Below, piece after piece: positions 9,989 through 22,440 of a DNA stretch of 64,000 nt. Numbering within the stretch: the stretch's first letter is position 1; the number at the start of each line of letters is the position of its first letter. The notes under the pieces were generated by a model. The model searched no databases, was not told where the DNA came from, and was given only the letters and a program-made list of their open reading frames with translations. The translations under genes and the position numbers were made by a program. This stretch comes from Guyanagaster necrorhizus (taxonomy: Eukaryota > Basidiomycota > Agaricomycetes > Agaricales > Physalacriaceae): the NCBI RefSeq assembly GCF_019112545.1, contig NW_025064888.1:935588-999587 (forward strand). Direction: 5' to 3'.

Positions 9989-10488
9989 TGTTAAGAACAT
10001 GCTAATTGAGTGGGTTTGAGTGCATGCATGGAGACTGGCAGAGTGCATGAGTGTCAATGAAGCTATTGGCAATGTCACTCTTAAGTTGGAGTCCAAGAAT
10101 TTGGATAGATGAAATGAAGTTTCATTGGAGAAGCAAAGAGGAGTATCCTTCAGAGCAGAATCTAATGGATGAGTTAGAGAGGAGTTGAAGTGAGTATGAA
10201 GTGTAGATGGCTATTCAAGTTAATATTCAAACTGAGTAGTTACAATGATTATATATGGCTTTATATACTAATGGTAGCTAATTCTGAGTCAGGTTCTATT
10301 GGGTTCTGGTGTCAATATTTGCTACTAGGTTTGAGATCCAGATATTATAATGTGAAATACAGATGTGAAATAATAATAGTGAAAATGAAATTAATAGGTA
10401 ATGGGAAGCAGCTAAAGTCTGGTAGATTTTGGTGATTGAATTCATAGTTGGTTGAGGTGACATGGAGGCCAGTGGCATGCATATAACA
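9989..10488 (-). repeat. 5' LTR of B1
   Basis: The 500-bp LTR is nearly identical to 2503-3002. On the minus strand it has a TATA box (plus 10258-10270) and the self-priming segment at 10223-10233. It abuts B1 gag on the left and the resumed A1 gag on the right. Confidence 0.87.
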
Positions 10489-12760
10489 GAGTCCAGCAAC
10501 ACCAAAACAGATCCCTGGGCTGAACCCTCCAGCCCAGTTATCAGAAGTGAGGCTGAAAAGAGAGGAAACAATGATCCTCTCTCTCCTCAAGCAGCTGACA
10601 GCCTCAAGACCCTCCAATATCCCTCTTCCTGACACACTCCCAGTCCCAACACTACCCACTCAGATGCCAAGTCCATCCTCAACCTCTATAGGCTATGAGT
10701 ACCTCTCAATACCCACATCTCTGACTATGCTCTCCAGCAATTCCTCAGAAGTCAAGTTGCTGGACAGTTCCTCAACTCAGAGTTCTATAGAAACTTCAAA
10801 GTCTATAGTGAGGACTTGGCAGCAGTGTAAGCACATGGTAGCAACTGGTATGATATCAAAATTGGAGCCAGTCTCTGAGCACATCTATCTACTACCCCCA
10901 TTCTCAGGAACCCTGAAGCTGAGCTCAGCACTCAGTCCCACCAGCTCCTCAGCAACAATCAGATCATCCAAGAGGAGCATCTTTGACCAGCTCATCAGTT
11001 TCCTCCTTAAAAAAGAGGACAACAAGGACAGTAAGAATAAGGAGAGCAGCAAAGGCCCCTATAGACTTGAGGACTTTATAAAGTACATAAAAGAGAATAT
11101 AGATGAAGGAGCATTACAGGAGGAGATATAGAGGAGTTGAGTGGGAGAATACCAGGATCTCTATGAGATGAGAGTAACATTCTTATGGCATGACACCAAG
11201 TGGTTAGCATCACAGATGGAACAATAATATATTAATGCAGAATCAGATGAACAGTGGAATATTTTACAATATTCTGCCACTACTTATGCTATTCAAACTT
11301 ATAACAGGAGGCACCCCAAAGATCAGCTCTATGACTTACTAGCATACAAGTCAAGGTTTGACATTCAACTCATGCTATAGTCACCATCTGAAATCCCAAA
11401 GTGAGCCATGTATATAGCTCCTTCAGTATGAAGCTAATACTTGCAGGCAACTCCATCAATCTGATTCTTGGCAACTCAGCTTTCTCACTCCAGACCCCAG
11501 CTGATATTCTGATCTGTCAGCTATTAAAACCCTTAGACCAGTAAGGGAAGCTGAGTTCTCAGTGGATAACTGTCACCAGATGAAGCTAAAGGGAGCAGGG
11601 CAGAAGAGGACTCTGTCTGAGATAACTCTGAAGCAGTCAAACTAGGATTCATTATACAAAATAAAGTGATCATGTGAAAAGAAGCCACACCCTAGGAAAG
11701 TCCCATTGCTAATGATAGCTCCCTCTATTCTTTCTCTAGACCACCTACTGACTGGCAGCATCTGCTCTTCAACCAATGGCCCAACCCTATGGGCCCTCTA
11801 CCTGAGAATATGGCCATCCTCCAGTGCTGCTCTGATCTGCTCCACAAGCTCTGTCTCTTCAAGAAGGCTTCTGATGATATTAACCATTTTCTCATCAACT
11901 GCAAATAATATTTTAAAGTATACACAGTCTATTTGAGAACAAACATGAATTGCATGGCATTTGCCTCATCTTATCTGGAAGATAAAGTGAAAACATGATG
12001 GACTCTTATCTCCCTGAACTTCTTTTCAACTATGCAACAGCACCACTGGTACCCATCATGGCCCATCTTCAAACAGATGCTAAACAACAAATTTATTGAT
12101 TCAGTAGTGCAGGAAGTGCACAAATCTAAGATCAAAAAATTCAAGATGAGTGACAAAGTGGCCACTGAGTACTTCAACAAGCTGGAATGGCTTGCCAAGC
12201 TCACTGGAATCCAGGATGACATAGCTGATGACAGAAAAATGATTGAAGCCCTCAAACAGGAATCACTGCCTTTCTACATCAAAATGATCTCAGATATTAG
12301 GAAGTTCATCTTGAAAGAGTATGACAAGTGAAAAGAGTGAGCCATTGAAATGTACAAGGAGAGGCAGCATCAGAAAGCAGAGGAGTTTAATCTACAGAAG
12401 TATTGGAAACTGAACCAACTCTTGATCTCTAGATTAAAGGCTGGCAGTTCATCTAAAGCAGGATTGTCAACAACAAGTACTATGTCATATGGCACTCAGA
12501 AGATGGGGACCAGCATGACCTATACAGAGGCAGAGAAGCTCATGGACATTGATTGCTTAAAGAAGGAGGGCAAGTGCTTTAACTGTGGCTAGAAGAGCCA
12601 CATGTTATGAGACTGCCCAAAGAAGAAATGAATCCATGAAGATATCTGAGTGCAGATTGCCAAGCTGCAGAAGGAAGCTGAAGAGCTCAGAGCAGACATA
12701 AAGATTGAAGAGGTAAAAGATGAAGCTGACCAGTGAGCAATTCCACTGAGTCAGCTAAGA
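10489..12760 (+). pseudogene. A1 gag, 3' part
   Basis: It continues A1 gag after B1 and aligns with A2 (16280 onward). A Ser/Thr/Pro-rich open piece spans 10547-11131. The capsid-like gag domain is at 12032-12331 (PIFKQMLNNKFIDSVVQ, then ATEYFNKLEWLAKL) and a zinc knuckle near 12570 starts KCFNCG and is interrupted by a stop where Gln stood. An acidic coiled-coil tail follows to about 12740. Stops throughout show it is dead. Confidence 0.7.
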
Positions 12761-13189
12761 ACAGTAGTGCAAAAACAGTAGCCACAGAATAGACTAATAG
12801 TACTTCTGTAGATACTTCTATGTCTAAACTATATGTGCATTTGAATATACTCCAGTTTTCTATCATGCACACAAATAAATCACCAATAATGAAAGCTCAA
12901 CTGCCTACAAGCTGAACAGGGGGAGAGATCCTCATCTGATAGCTCAAACTATTCAATGCTGAGTGGACCTGAAGAGCTATCAAAGAAGCATCAACAGAGA
13001 AAGCAGTGAAGGCTGTACTCAAGAATTAGGTATATAAAACTCAAACCAAGAAATTCATCAACAAAATAATCAAAGGAATGAAAGAAGCAGAGAGATGCTG
13101 AGCCCTGGAATAGCTTGATGAACTACAAGGATCCCAGAGATATGTGTGCTGAACCAGGACCTCAGGACAAGACCTAACTGCAAAGGCTC

Positions 13190-13560
13190 AGGTTGAAACA
13201 CTCATAAACTGATCCACTCATGCTATAGAGGCTCTGATCAACAGTGGTTGCACTAGCAGCTCTATTAACCAAGCTTTCATCAATAAGCATGGTCTTCCAA
13301 CTAGGGCCACAGCTGCCTCCATTCTGGTCTACAATGCTGATGAAACAAAAAATCAGGCCAGATTAATAACCAAATTTGTCAAGCTCTGACTCACCATTGG
13401 AGATCATTTTAAACAAATAGATCCAGCTGTACCCAATCTTGGAACCAAGGAGATATTCCTTGGCCACAACTGGTTGATCCACTATAATCCATTGGTCAAC
13501 TGAAAAACTGAGAGGATCACCTTTGCATACTGCAAATACTAAAAAATCCCTTTTGAATTA
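13190..13560 (+). pseudogene. A1 retropepsin-like protease
   Basis: The active-site loop reads ALINSGCTSSSINQAF, with Asn in place of the catalytic Asp. Further on GTKEIFLGHNWLIHYNPLVN marks the conserved end. The Asn codon is preceded by ATC, so ATC-GAC to ATC-AAC is a CpG deamination on the opposite strand. The enzyme would be inactive. Confidence 0.75.
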
Positions 13561-13799
13561 CCAGATGAGGACCCCAGAGACAGATGAGATGAAAAAATAG
13601 AGGATAGCAAAACCATTCTGGCAGTCAACATTCAGCAAGCCCTACATATATGGACAATGCATCATGCCAATGATCTGGCAGCCAGGGCCAATACAGAGAA
13701 GGAAGAAAAGACATTTAAAGAGATGGTATCTGAATGAGCATGAGACTATTGAGATCTCTTCAAAAAAGAGAGTTTCAATAAACTCTCAGAACCAAAGCC

Positions 13800-14709
13800 A
13801 TGAGATCATGTGATCAAACTGATCCCAAATGCTAATGCCAACCTCAATTGCAAAACATATCTGCTTGGCAATAATGAACAGCAGGAACTCAACAAGTTCC
13901 TAGATGAAAACCTCTCTAGCAAGTGGATTTGCCTGTCAAAGTCACCCATGACTTCTCTCTTCTTTTTCATCAAGAAAGAAGACAGCAAGCTTTGATCTGT
14001 CCAAGATTACAAAAAGCTTAATGAAATGATAATCAAAAACTGATACCCACTTCCTTTCATTTTAGAGTTGATGGACAAACTCAGAAGAGCTAAGTACTAT
14101 ACTAAACTGGATGTCTGCTGAGGATATAACAACATGCATATAAAGGAGGGGGATGAATAGAAGGCCATGTTCAGAATCAACCAAGGGCTCTTTGAGCTAA
14201 CAGTTATGTTCTTCAGACTCACTAACTCTCTCACCACTTTCCAATAGATGATGAATGACATATTCAAGAACCTTATTGCCACTGGAAAGATAATGATTTA
14301 CCTTGATGATATTCTTATCATATCAAAGACTAGAGAGGAATATCAGAGGCTGGTACAATAAGTGCTAGCCCTAATGAGGAAGCACAAACTGTTCCTCAAG
14401 GCAGAGAAGTGTGAGTTTGAAGTATTGGAGACAGAGTATCTGAGGGTCATCATCAGTGAAGGAAGCATTTGCATGGATCCTGTCAAGGTAGCCAGAGTTC
14501 TAGAATAGCCCAAACCAATGAAGAAGAAGAAACTCCAGTCCTTCCTAGAGTTCATAAACTTCTACCACCATTTTATCTGAGACTATAGTAAAATAGTCTG
14601 TCCAATGACACAGTTAACAGAAAATGCCTCTTAGACCTGAGGGCAATCACAGCAGGTGGCATTCAGTGATCTGAAATGACAACTTGCAGAAGATGTCATA
14701 CTTGCAATC
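13800..14709 (+). pseudogene. A1 reverse transcriptase, cut by A2
   Basis: The sequence runs from ELNKFLDENLSS through FFFIKKEDSKL to the catalytic box IYLDDILIISK (about 14300) and FLEFINFYHHFI. Conserved Trp codons have become stops (for example at the DE-W-KA motif near 14157). It is cut at 14709 in the RNase H leader (AEDVILAI) by the 5' LTR of A2. The remaining RNase H did not survive. Confidence 0.82.
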
Positions 14710-15176
14710 TGTTATGATTTTTCCACCTTTTCTATCTTGACTCTCAATTAATCCCTATTTATGCTTAGTCAGAGCACCTAGACCAGTATTTAAGACTGTG
14801 GGATAGGCTTAGTCAGCACAACAAGCTCAGTTGGTCATTGTCTTTTAATGCAACAGCATTGCTCAATGACATACAATAAATCTTTTGTATACAGTAGCAA
14901 CACCCAAGAACAATAGGCACAAAGAATACAGAAACATACAATAGACAGTAGTATATTTAACTTCACCTGTATAGTATATAAGAAGGCTCACTCTCACTGG
15001 TAATCCCCAGCTTTGAGCTAAAGTTTATTCACACTATTCTACTCTTAAGCTAATCTCTAAAGGTCTTGTTGCATTATGGTCAGTATTTACAACAAGTGGA
15101 CTCTGATAAAACACTTGAACACAAAGTGATGTCAGTTTATTATGTGTTTATGATTATATACAGCTTGAATCTAACA
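14710..15176 (+). repeat. 5' LTR of A2
   Basis: 467 bp, from TGTTATGATTTTTCC to TCTAACA. TATA box TATATAAG lies at 14975-14982 and the self-priming segment AGCTTTGAGCTAA at 15009-15021. The PBS follows at 15178-15190. Confidence 0.88.
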
Positions 15177-15177
15177 A

Positions 15178-15190
15178 TTAGCTTGAAGCT
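15178..15190 (+). promoter_or_regulatory. Self-priming primer-binding site of A2
   Basis: TTAGCTTGAAGCT is identical to the A1 site and pairs with LTR positions 15009-15021 over 13 bases with two central G-U wobbles. Confidence 0.68.
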
Positions 15191-15214
15191 TGATCTTTCC
15201 TTTCTTTATGCACA

Positions 15215-18200
15215 TTAGCATGGAAGAAACTGAATGCTCTCTATCAATCCATCAGACCCTAACTTTGATCACAAGTTCTTTGAACTCCTTGCTTCTATCA
15301 TTGGAATATTATTAGGATTATTAGTGATCATACAGCTGTGCTGTGGATGCCAATCAATCACAGCCTGAGCAGTTAGACACTATCAGAAATTTCAGAACAT
15401 CCATTATATCCTATGAAACATAACCTCCAACTTACCCTTATATGACATTCTTAAATTCTGATAAACATCCCACCAGCCCATAGAGTCTCCTGTATCCAAA
15501 GCCAGATCTAGCAGCTTGTATCAAGAGGATGTTCAAGAAGAGGGATACTGATACCCTCTCTGATCCTGACCAAACAGCAGAAACTGAAACCTTCATATCA
15601 CAGGGTTCTAAAACCCATAGATCCTGCTCTCCATCCCAAACCATGAGGATAAAGACCTCCTGAAAGACTTCTTTAATGAGTCTCTCTCCTCTGACTCTTC
15701 TATCACCCTTAGAACTCCTGGGATTGGTAACTGCACCTGGGATTCTTTTGATGCCACTAGGGTGGCTCTGAGACCTCACTATGCCTCAGGCAACTCTCTA
15801 TACAACCCCTGCACAAAGTCCCATCTCACCAGCCCACTCTCCTGAAAGCAGCCAAGGGCTGGAGAGGTCTCTCTTGGAGTGAAGTGCTAACCAGCAATAA
15901 GGACTGGCAAGCCAGAACAAAATCATTCACTGACTATTTCCAACATGAGACCTCAACATCCCATTCAATTATGATGAGACCATTGGATAAGAAGAATAAC
16001 AACAAGAGTGAAACTGAACTGCCCTTGATGAGCTTGCTGAGCATGCCCAGGCAGAGGCTCAGCATGAATCTGAAGAAGCTGAGTGAGATCAGCAATGATG
16101 ACAGCAGCAGTGTGAGATTGAGGCCATGCATCTCAGAAGTGCCTCCTCTGACTAGTATGGGCTTAGATCAGAGCTCTCACTCTCAACTCCTGTCTTTAGA
16201 GAGTCTAACACTGAGTCTAACACTGAGTCTAACCTATAAGCACTGGAACCCTGCAAGGTTCTTACTGCCAATGAAGCCAGAAGAGACAGAGACCAAGGAA
16301 TTCCCCCACTACCATGAGATGACTGCCCTGGCCCTCATGCCAACAGCTCTAAAACCCTTGAATATCCTCCTTCCCACTGAACTAATAGTACTGACACCTT
16401 CTGATTGGATGATGAGTCCATCCTCCACTACTATAGACTACAAGTCTCTCTCAATGCCTATGTTCCCAACCATACTCTCTGAGAATTCCTTGGAAGTTGA
16501 GTTGCTTGACAGTTCCTCAATGAGAGGTTCCATAGAAACTTTCAAATCTATAGCCAGGACTTGAAGAGCATGAAAGCAACAGGCAGCAACAGGTATGACA
16601 CACAAATTAGAGCCAGTCTCTGAGTGGGCCTCTCCACCATCCCAGTTTCCATCCCTCTGAGCACCACCACTGGATCTAGCATACAGCAAGGACAGCAGGT
16701 CTCTAGTGATAATACAACTGCCCAAGGCTGAGGCAAATATCTTTGATCAGTCTATTGCTTCCCTCCTCAAGAAAGAGGAGGACAAGGATAAACAGGCTGA
16801 GAGAGATAAAAAAACAGAGAGCAGTGAAGGCTCCTATAGGCTAGAGGACTTTATAAAATATGCCACAGAGGAAGTTGATGAAGAAGCACTGGAAAAAGAG
16901 ATGCAGAGAGCAAGGGTTTAGGAGTATCATAAACTATATCAGACAGAAGTAGCCTTTTTATAGCATGACAGCAGCTGGCTAGCATTGACCATAGAACAAT
17001 TATACATTAATGCAGATACAGATGAAAAACAAGAGATCTTGCAGCATGCTGCCACCAACTATGCCATGCAAACCTACAACCAGAACTATCTGGAAGATCT
17101 GCTTGGAGAGCTGCTAAGGTATCAGTGCTAGAATCAAATCTGACTAATGCTGTGGTCATCACTGGTCATCTCAAAATGAGTTGTGTATATGGTCTCATCC
17201 ATCCACAGTCAACATTCATACTCCACCCCCTCCATCTGGTTCTTGGCAATCTGGCTTTCTTGCTTCCAACCTTAACCAACAGTATAGCCCATTGGATATC
17301 AAAACCTCTGGACTGACAAGAGAAGCCAAATGCTTGGCACCCAGCCATCATCTGATAAAGCCACAGGGAGTGGGAAAGAATCAATCTGAGATGATCCAGA
17401 AGTGGTCAACTTAGGATTCATGATACATGATGGAGTAATTGTTAAGAAGAAAGCAGTACTCTAGAGGAGTCTAGTCACCAACAACAATTCTCTCCACTCA
17501 TTCCTCAGACCACCCCTAGATTAGTGACAACCACTCTTCAATGAATGGCCTAACCTGATAGGACTGCTTCCCAACAACACAGCAGTCATGCAATGCTGAC
17601 CTGATCTTTTATGCAAGCCTCATCTCTTTAAAAAGGCCTCCAACAATATTGACTGCTTTTTGGTTGATTGTGAACAATATTTTAAGGTCTATATTATATA
17701 CTTCAGAACTAACATGAACAAGGTCATCTTTACATCCTCCTATCTGGAGAACAAGATGAAGACTTAGTGGATCTTGATCTCATCTAACTTCCAATCAACC
17801 ACACAGAGACATTATCACTATCTCTTGTGGCCAGTCTTCAAGCAGATAATCAACAAGTTCATTGATCCAGCAGTACAGGAGGTGTACAAGCAGAAGATCA
17901 AGAAGTGGAAGATGGGTGATAAGATGGCAATGGACTACTTTGATGAGCTAGAGAGGCTCACCAAGCTGGCTGGTATATGGGATGATGTAGCAAACAATGG
18001 AAGAATGGTTAAGGCTCTCAAGAGAGGATTCTTATCCTCATATATCACTATGATCTCAGCAATCAGAAAATTCATCCTGGTTGGATACAATAAGTGGAAG
18101 GAATGGATCATTGAGATGTATAAGGAGTGGCAATGACAGAAGGCAGAACAAACCACTCTACAAGAAAACTAAAAGCCAAATCAATCTTTGAGCATGACTT

Positions 18201-18508
18201 CAAAGCAGAGAAACTCTGCCACTGTCAAACTCAGATCATCAATAGCTAGCACATCATCCTACAGCATCCAGAAGACAGGCACTGGCATCACATACATGAG
18301 GGCAGAAAAGCCCATAGACATTGACCAACTAAAGAAGGAAGGAAAGTGTTTTAGCTGTGGCCAGAAAGAGCATATATTAAAGGACTGCCTAAAGAAAAAA
18401 AGGATCCAAGAAGATATTAGGGTGCAAATTGCCAAGCTCCAGAAAGAGGCCAAAGAGCTTGAAATAGAGACAAAGATCAAGGAAGTAAAAGACAGAGCTA
18501 ACCAGTGA
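15215..18508 (+). pseudogene. A2 gag
   Basis: A hydrophobic N-terminal segment (about 15275-15340, FFELLASIIGILLGLLVIIQ) is followed by a long Ser/Thr/Pro-rich region (best open piece 15884-16564) containing a 12-bp tandem repeat at 16201-16234. The capsid-type gag domain lies at 17774-18136 with PVFKQIINKFIDPAVQ and MDYFDELERLTKL. A zinc knuckle KCFSCGQKEHILKDC (18343-18390) and a charged coiled-coil tail (to 18508) close it. Several in-frame stops remain. Gag forms the particle shell; the membrane-like N-terminus is unusual for this class. Confidence 0.75.
16201..16234 (+). repeat. 12-bp tandem repeat in A2 gag
   Basis: GAGTCTAACACT is present about 2.8 times in a row. It keeps the reading frame (four residues per unit). 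It is absent from the aligned part of A1. Confidence 0.8.
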
Positions 18509-18949
18509 GCAATTCCATTAGATTGGCCAAAGAACAATATGGTGTGCACCAAATAGCTGCTGGACAGACTAATAGTATCTCTGTAGCTACTTCTATGCCT
18601 AAATTATGCATATATTCAAATATACCCAAATCTTTCTGCATCTTGCACACTAAAGAATCACCAGAGAAAGAACCTCAACCACCTACAGGCCAGACAGAGG
18701 GAGAGGCCCCCAACAGATGGCTCAAATTATTCAATACTAAATGAATGTGGAGGGCCATCAAAGAAGCTAAAACAGAAGAAGCAGCAAAAGCCATACTCAA
18801 AAACTGAGTATATGAAATCTGCATCAAGAAAATAGTCAATAAAATAGTAGAGGAGATGAGAAAGGCTGAATGGTGCCAGGCCTTAGAATGGCTCAATAAG
18901 GTATGTGAACCCTGAAAATATGTCTGGCAAACCAAAACCAAAGGATGAG

Positions 18950-19340
18950 ATCTAATGATAAAAGCCCAAATTAAAACTCTCACAAACTGCCTCATACATG
19001 CAGTGACTGTACTAGTCAACAGTGGGTGCATGGGTAGCACTATTAATCATGCTTTCATTGACAAGCACCAACTCTCCACTAGAGCCACCACAGCCTCTAT
19101 CTCAGTTTACAATGCAGATGGAACAAAGAACCAGGCTGGTTTCATAACTGAGTTTGTCAAGTTATGACTCATGATCAGAGACCATGCCAAAAGAATTGAT
19201 CTGACAGTCACTGACCTTGGAACCAAAGAGATCTTCCTTGGTCACAACTGGCTGATCTGATATAACCTTTTGATCAATTGGAAGAATGGAAAAATCACAT
19301 TTGCATGCTGTAAATGTTAGAAGGTTCTATTCAAATTATC
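18950..19340 (+). pseudogene. A2 retropepsin-like protease
   Basis: The active-site loop reads VLVNSGCMGSTINHAF, again with Asn for the catalytic Asp. The preceding codon is GTC, so the loss is explained by deamination at a GTC-GAC CpG. The segment LGTKEIFLGHNWLI follows. Inactive by this change alone. Confidence 0.78.
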
Positions 19341-19579
19341 CAACTAAGATTCCAATGACAAGTGGGATAAAGAAATGGATGATGGAGAGACAATCCTCAT
19401 AGTCAATGTGCAACAAGCTCTGCATGTGTGAGCTATACACCATGCTAACAACCTAGCAGCAAAGGCCAATGCAGGAAAGAAAGAAAGAATGTTTGAAGAA
19501 ATAGTGTCTGCATAGACATGGAATTACAAGGACCTCTTTGAGAAGGAGAGTTTTGATGAACTCCTAGAACCCAAACCAT

Positions 19580-20790
19580 GGGATTATGTCATTGAATTAA
19601 TCTCTAATGTGAGCACAAACTTAGATTGCAAAACATATCTGCTTGGTAATAATGAGCAACAAGAACTTGACAAGTTCTTGAATGAGAATCTATCCAGTGG
19701 ACAGATACAACTATCAAAGTTCCCTATAGCTTTTCTATTTTTCTTCATTAAAAAGAAAGATGGCAAACTCTAACTGGTCTAAGACTATTGAAAGCTCAAT
19801 GAAATAATGATCAAAAATTGCTACCTCTTTCCATTAATCTCTGAGCTGATATACAAGCTCTGGAGAGCCAGATACTATACCAAGTTGGATGTTCAATAGA
19901 GCTACAATAATATCTGCATCAAGAAAGATGATGAATAGAAAGCCACCTTTCAGATGAATTGAGGACTCTTCAAACTGACAGTAATGTTTTTCAGGCTCAC
20001 AAATTCACCTGTAACATTCCAGTGAATGATAAATGATATTTTCAGAGACCTCATCACCACTGGAAAAGTCACAATTTATCTGGATGACATTCTCATCATA
20101 TCTAAAACAAAGGAGAAACACCACACACTGGTACAACAGGTACTAGCACTGATGAGGAAGCACAAGCTGTTCCTCAATGCAGAGAAGTGCAAATTTGAGA
20201 TATTAGAGACTAAGTACCTCAGAGTCATCATTAGCAAAGAAAGTATTCACATGAACCCCATCAAGGTGGCAGAGATAGTTGAATGGCCAGAGCTGACCAA
20301 AAAGAAGAAACTTCAATCCTTCTTAGAGTTCACAAACTTCTACCACTGGTTTATCAGAGACTATAGCAAGATTGTCAGACTGATGACACAATTGACTGGC
20401 AATGCCCTCTGGGCATGGGGACCATCACAGCAAACTGCCTTCAATGGCCTGAAATGAAAACTAGCTGAGGATGTGGTATTAGTGATACCAGACCAAGATG
20501 AGAAGTTCCATGTTGAAGCCAACTCAAGTGAAGAAGCCATTGGTACAGTATTATCTCAGAAACAAAAAGGAAAATGGCAACTGGTAGCATTCCTTTCAAA
20601 GGCCTTATTGGTCACCAAAAATAATTATGAGATCTATGACAAGGAGTTACTCACTATAATGCTTGCTCTAGAAGAGTGGCAACACTATTTAATAGGTACA
20701 GCCCAAACCTTTAAAATCTGGATGGACCATCAGAATCTCTGATATTTCTGACAGCTGCAGAAGCTGAATCAATGATAAGCCTGCTGAGTC
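19580..20790 (+). pseudogene. A2 reverse transcriptase and RNase H
   Basis: RT includes QELDKFLNENLSSG, the FFFIKKKDGKL motif, the intact catalytic box IYLDDILIISKTKEKH (20075-20120) and LEFTNFYHWFIRDYS. RNase H (20473-20742) has FHVEANSSEEAIGTVLSQ, the YEIYDKELLTIMLALEEW helix and WMDHQNL. The DE-W-KA motif Trp near 19935 is a TAG stop. Length and order match Ty3/gypsy Pol. Confidence 0.85.
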
Positions 20791-20999
20791 ACTGAACTGA
20801 GCCAGTACCTATACACTCTACACCATAAGACAGAGACAGTGAACAAGAAAGCTGACCTTCTGAGCCACTGGGCTGATCACAATCAAGGAGAACATGACAA
20901 TAAGGGGGTGATGCTACTATGACCAGAACACTTTCAGGCAATGATCATGCTCACAGAGAAAAAAATTCACAAATAGATCAAAAGCATCACCAGAGACAG

Positions 21000-22400
21000 C
21001 AGAAAGTGGGATCAGTATGTGGCTTTATCTCTAAACTATGAGCATGAAATGACAAAGGAGGAGGAGATGATCTGCTATGATGATCATATCTATATCCTAT
21101 GGAATCAAGTGCTACATAGTGATATCATAGCCACATACTATGACCACACTATGACAGGACACTCCAGAATTGCAAAGACCAAGGAGTTGGCCTTAAGGGA
21201 ATACTGGTGGCCCAAAATAGGCCAGAACATTGAATGATACATCAAGGCTTGCAAAATCTGTCAAAGAGAAAAATTATTGACACAGGTATGCACAGCTCCA
21301 CTACACCCAAATGAGATCCTATCATCACCCTGGACCCACATCTTGGTGGATATGATCACCAGATTGCCTAACTGCAATAAGTATGACACTATCATCATTA
21401 TTGTTGACCACTTTTCAAAAACTATTATCTCAATCACCTGCTCCACAGACTTGACATCTAAAGGATGGGCAAAAATACTATGCAATAAAGTTTACATGAA
21501 GTATGAAATGCTTCAGACAGTGATCTCAGATTGGGGATCACAATTCATCTCCAAGTTTCTAGATGACTTGTATAAACTCTTAAACATCCACAGAAATGCA
21601 TCTACAGCATACCACCCACAAACAGATGGACAGACAGAATGCATAAATTAGAAAGTTGAAAAATACCTTCAACTATTCATTAACTATCAGCAAGACAACT
21701 GAGTCAAATGGCTAGTCTTTGCAGCATTCCAGCACAATAACATGGTCCACTCAACAATAAGAAAATCTCTATTCTTCATAAACTATGAGCAACACTCTAA
21801 TGTCACTCAAACAACATGAATCCATACCACTATGCCAGCATCTGCTGACTTTGCAACCATGATAAAGAAGATACATGAGAAGACACACATGACACTTGAA
21901 AAGGTGGCCACTACAATGAAAACTCAGTATGACAAACACCACTATATAGTGTATACCTATAATATCAATGACAAAGTCTGATTGGACACCACTAACCTTC
22001 ACCTCTCATGTCCAAAACAGAAACTCACCAACAAATGCATCAGCCTCTTCTCTATCCTCACAAAAGTTGGCATATCAGCCTATCAGCTAGCCCTCTCTGC
22101 ATACTGAAAGGTTTATGATGTCTTCAATGAGACACTTTTAATGCTTTATATTGCTCCCATCTTCCTGAATCAGATACAACTGCCACCTCTGCCACTGAAT
22201 CTGATCAACAACAAAGAATATTATGAAATCAATCAAATATTATATCACAAACTATAAAAAGTAAAGATCAAAGGTGGTGGAATGATGACAACAATTGATT
22301 ATCTCATCAGCTGAAAGGATTACAGCCCTGAATCTAACTAGTGGATAAACAAGAAACAGATGAATGCCATAGAGGCTATATATGACTATGAATTATTCTT
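21000..22400 (+). pseudogene. A2 integrase and chromodomain
   Basis: The zinc-binding HHCC domain is complete (YDH, GHS, CKIC, 21140-21260). The catalytic core has D in ILVDMI, D in ISDWGSQF and E in QTECIN, so the DDE triad is kept although neighbouring Arg codons became Trp and Cys. The GPY-like region follows. The chromodomain (22255-22400) shows TTIDYLIS then a stop where Trp stood, KDYSPESN and an EAIYDYE helix. Integrase joins cDNA to host DNA; the chromodomain probably biases it to heterochromatin. Confidence 0.82.
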
Positions 22401-22424
22401 GAATTAAGCCATCAAAACAGTAGT

Positions 22425-22440
22425 CTTAAGGAGGGGGTAA
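22425..22440 (+). promoter_or_regulatory. Polypurine tract of A2
   Basis: TTAAGGAGGGGGTAA lies immediately before the 3' LTR start at 22441. It is the expected plus-strand cDNA primer. Equivalent tracts precede 24241, 37624 and 58671. Confidence 0.75.

Larger units (their letters stand above)
2503..10488 (-). mobile_element. Ty3/gypsy chromovirus B1 with an extra antisense gene
   Basis: Two 500-bp LTRs (2503-3002 and 9989-10488) enclose a minus-strand gag-PR-RT-RH-IN-chromodomain series running from right to left. The LTR at 9989-10488 is therefore the 5' LTR. Between pol and the 3' LTR lies a plus-strand gene (3181-4475) antisense to pol. Orientation is supported by a purine-rich tract next to the left LTR when read on the minus strand. 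The flanking pentamers GGGCC and GAGTC match at three of five positions, a possible decayed target duplication inside A1 gag. A second copy begins at 59770. Confidence 0.88.

Noticed and set aside
3003..10488. B1 read as a plus-strand element starting with the coiled-coil gene as gag
   Set aside because: Gag, PR, RT, IN and chromodomain all run on the minus strand in canonical order, and the purine-rich tract and complementary PBS fit the minus orientation.
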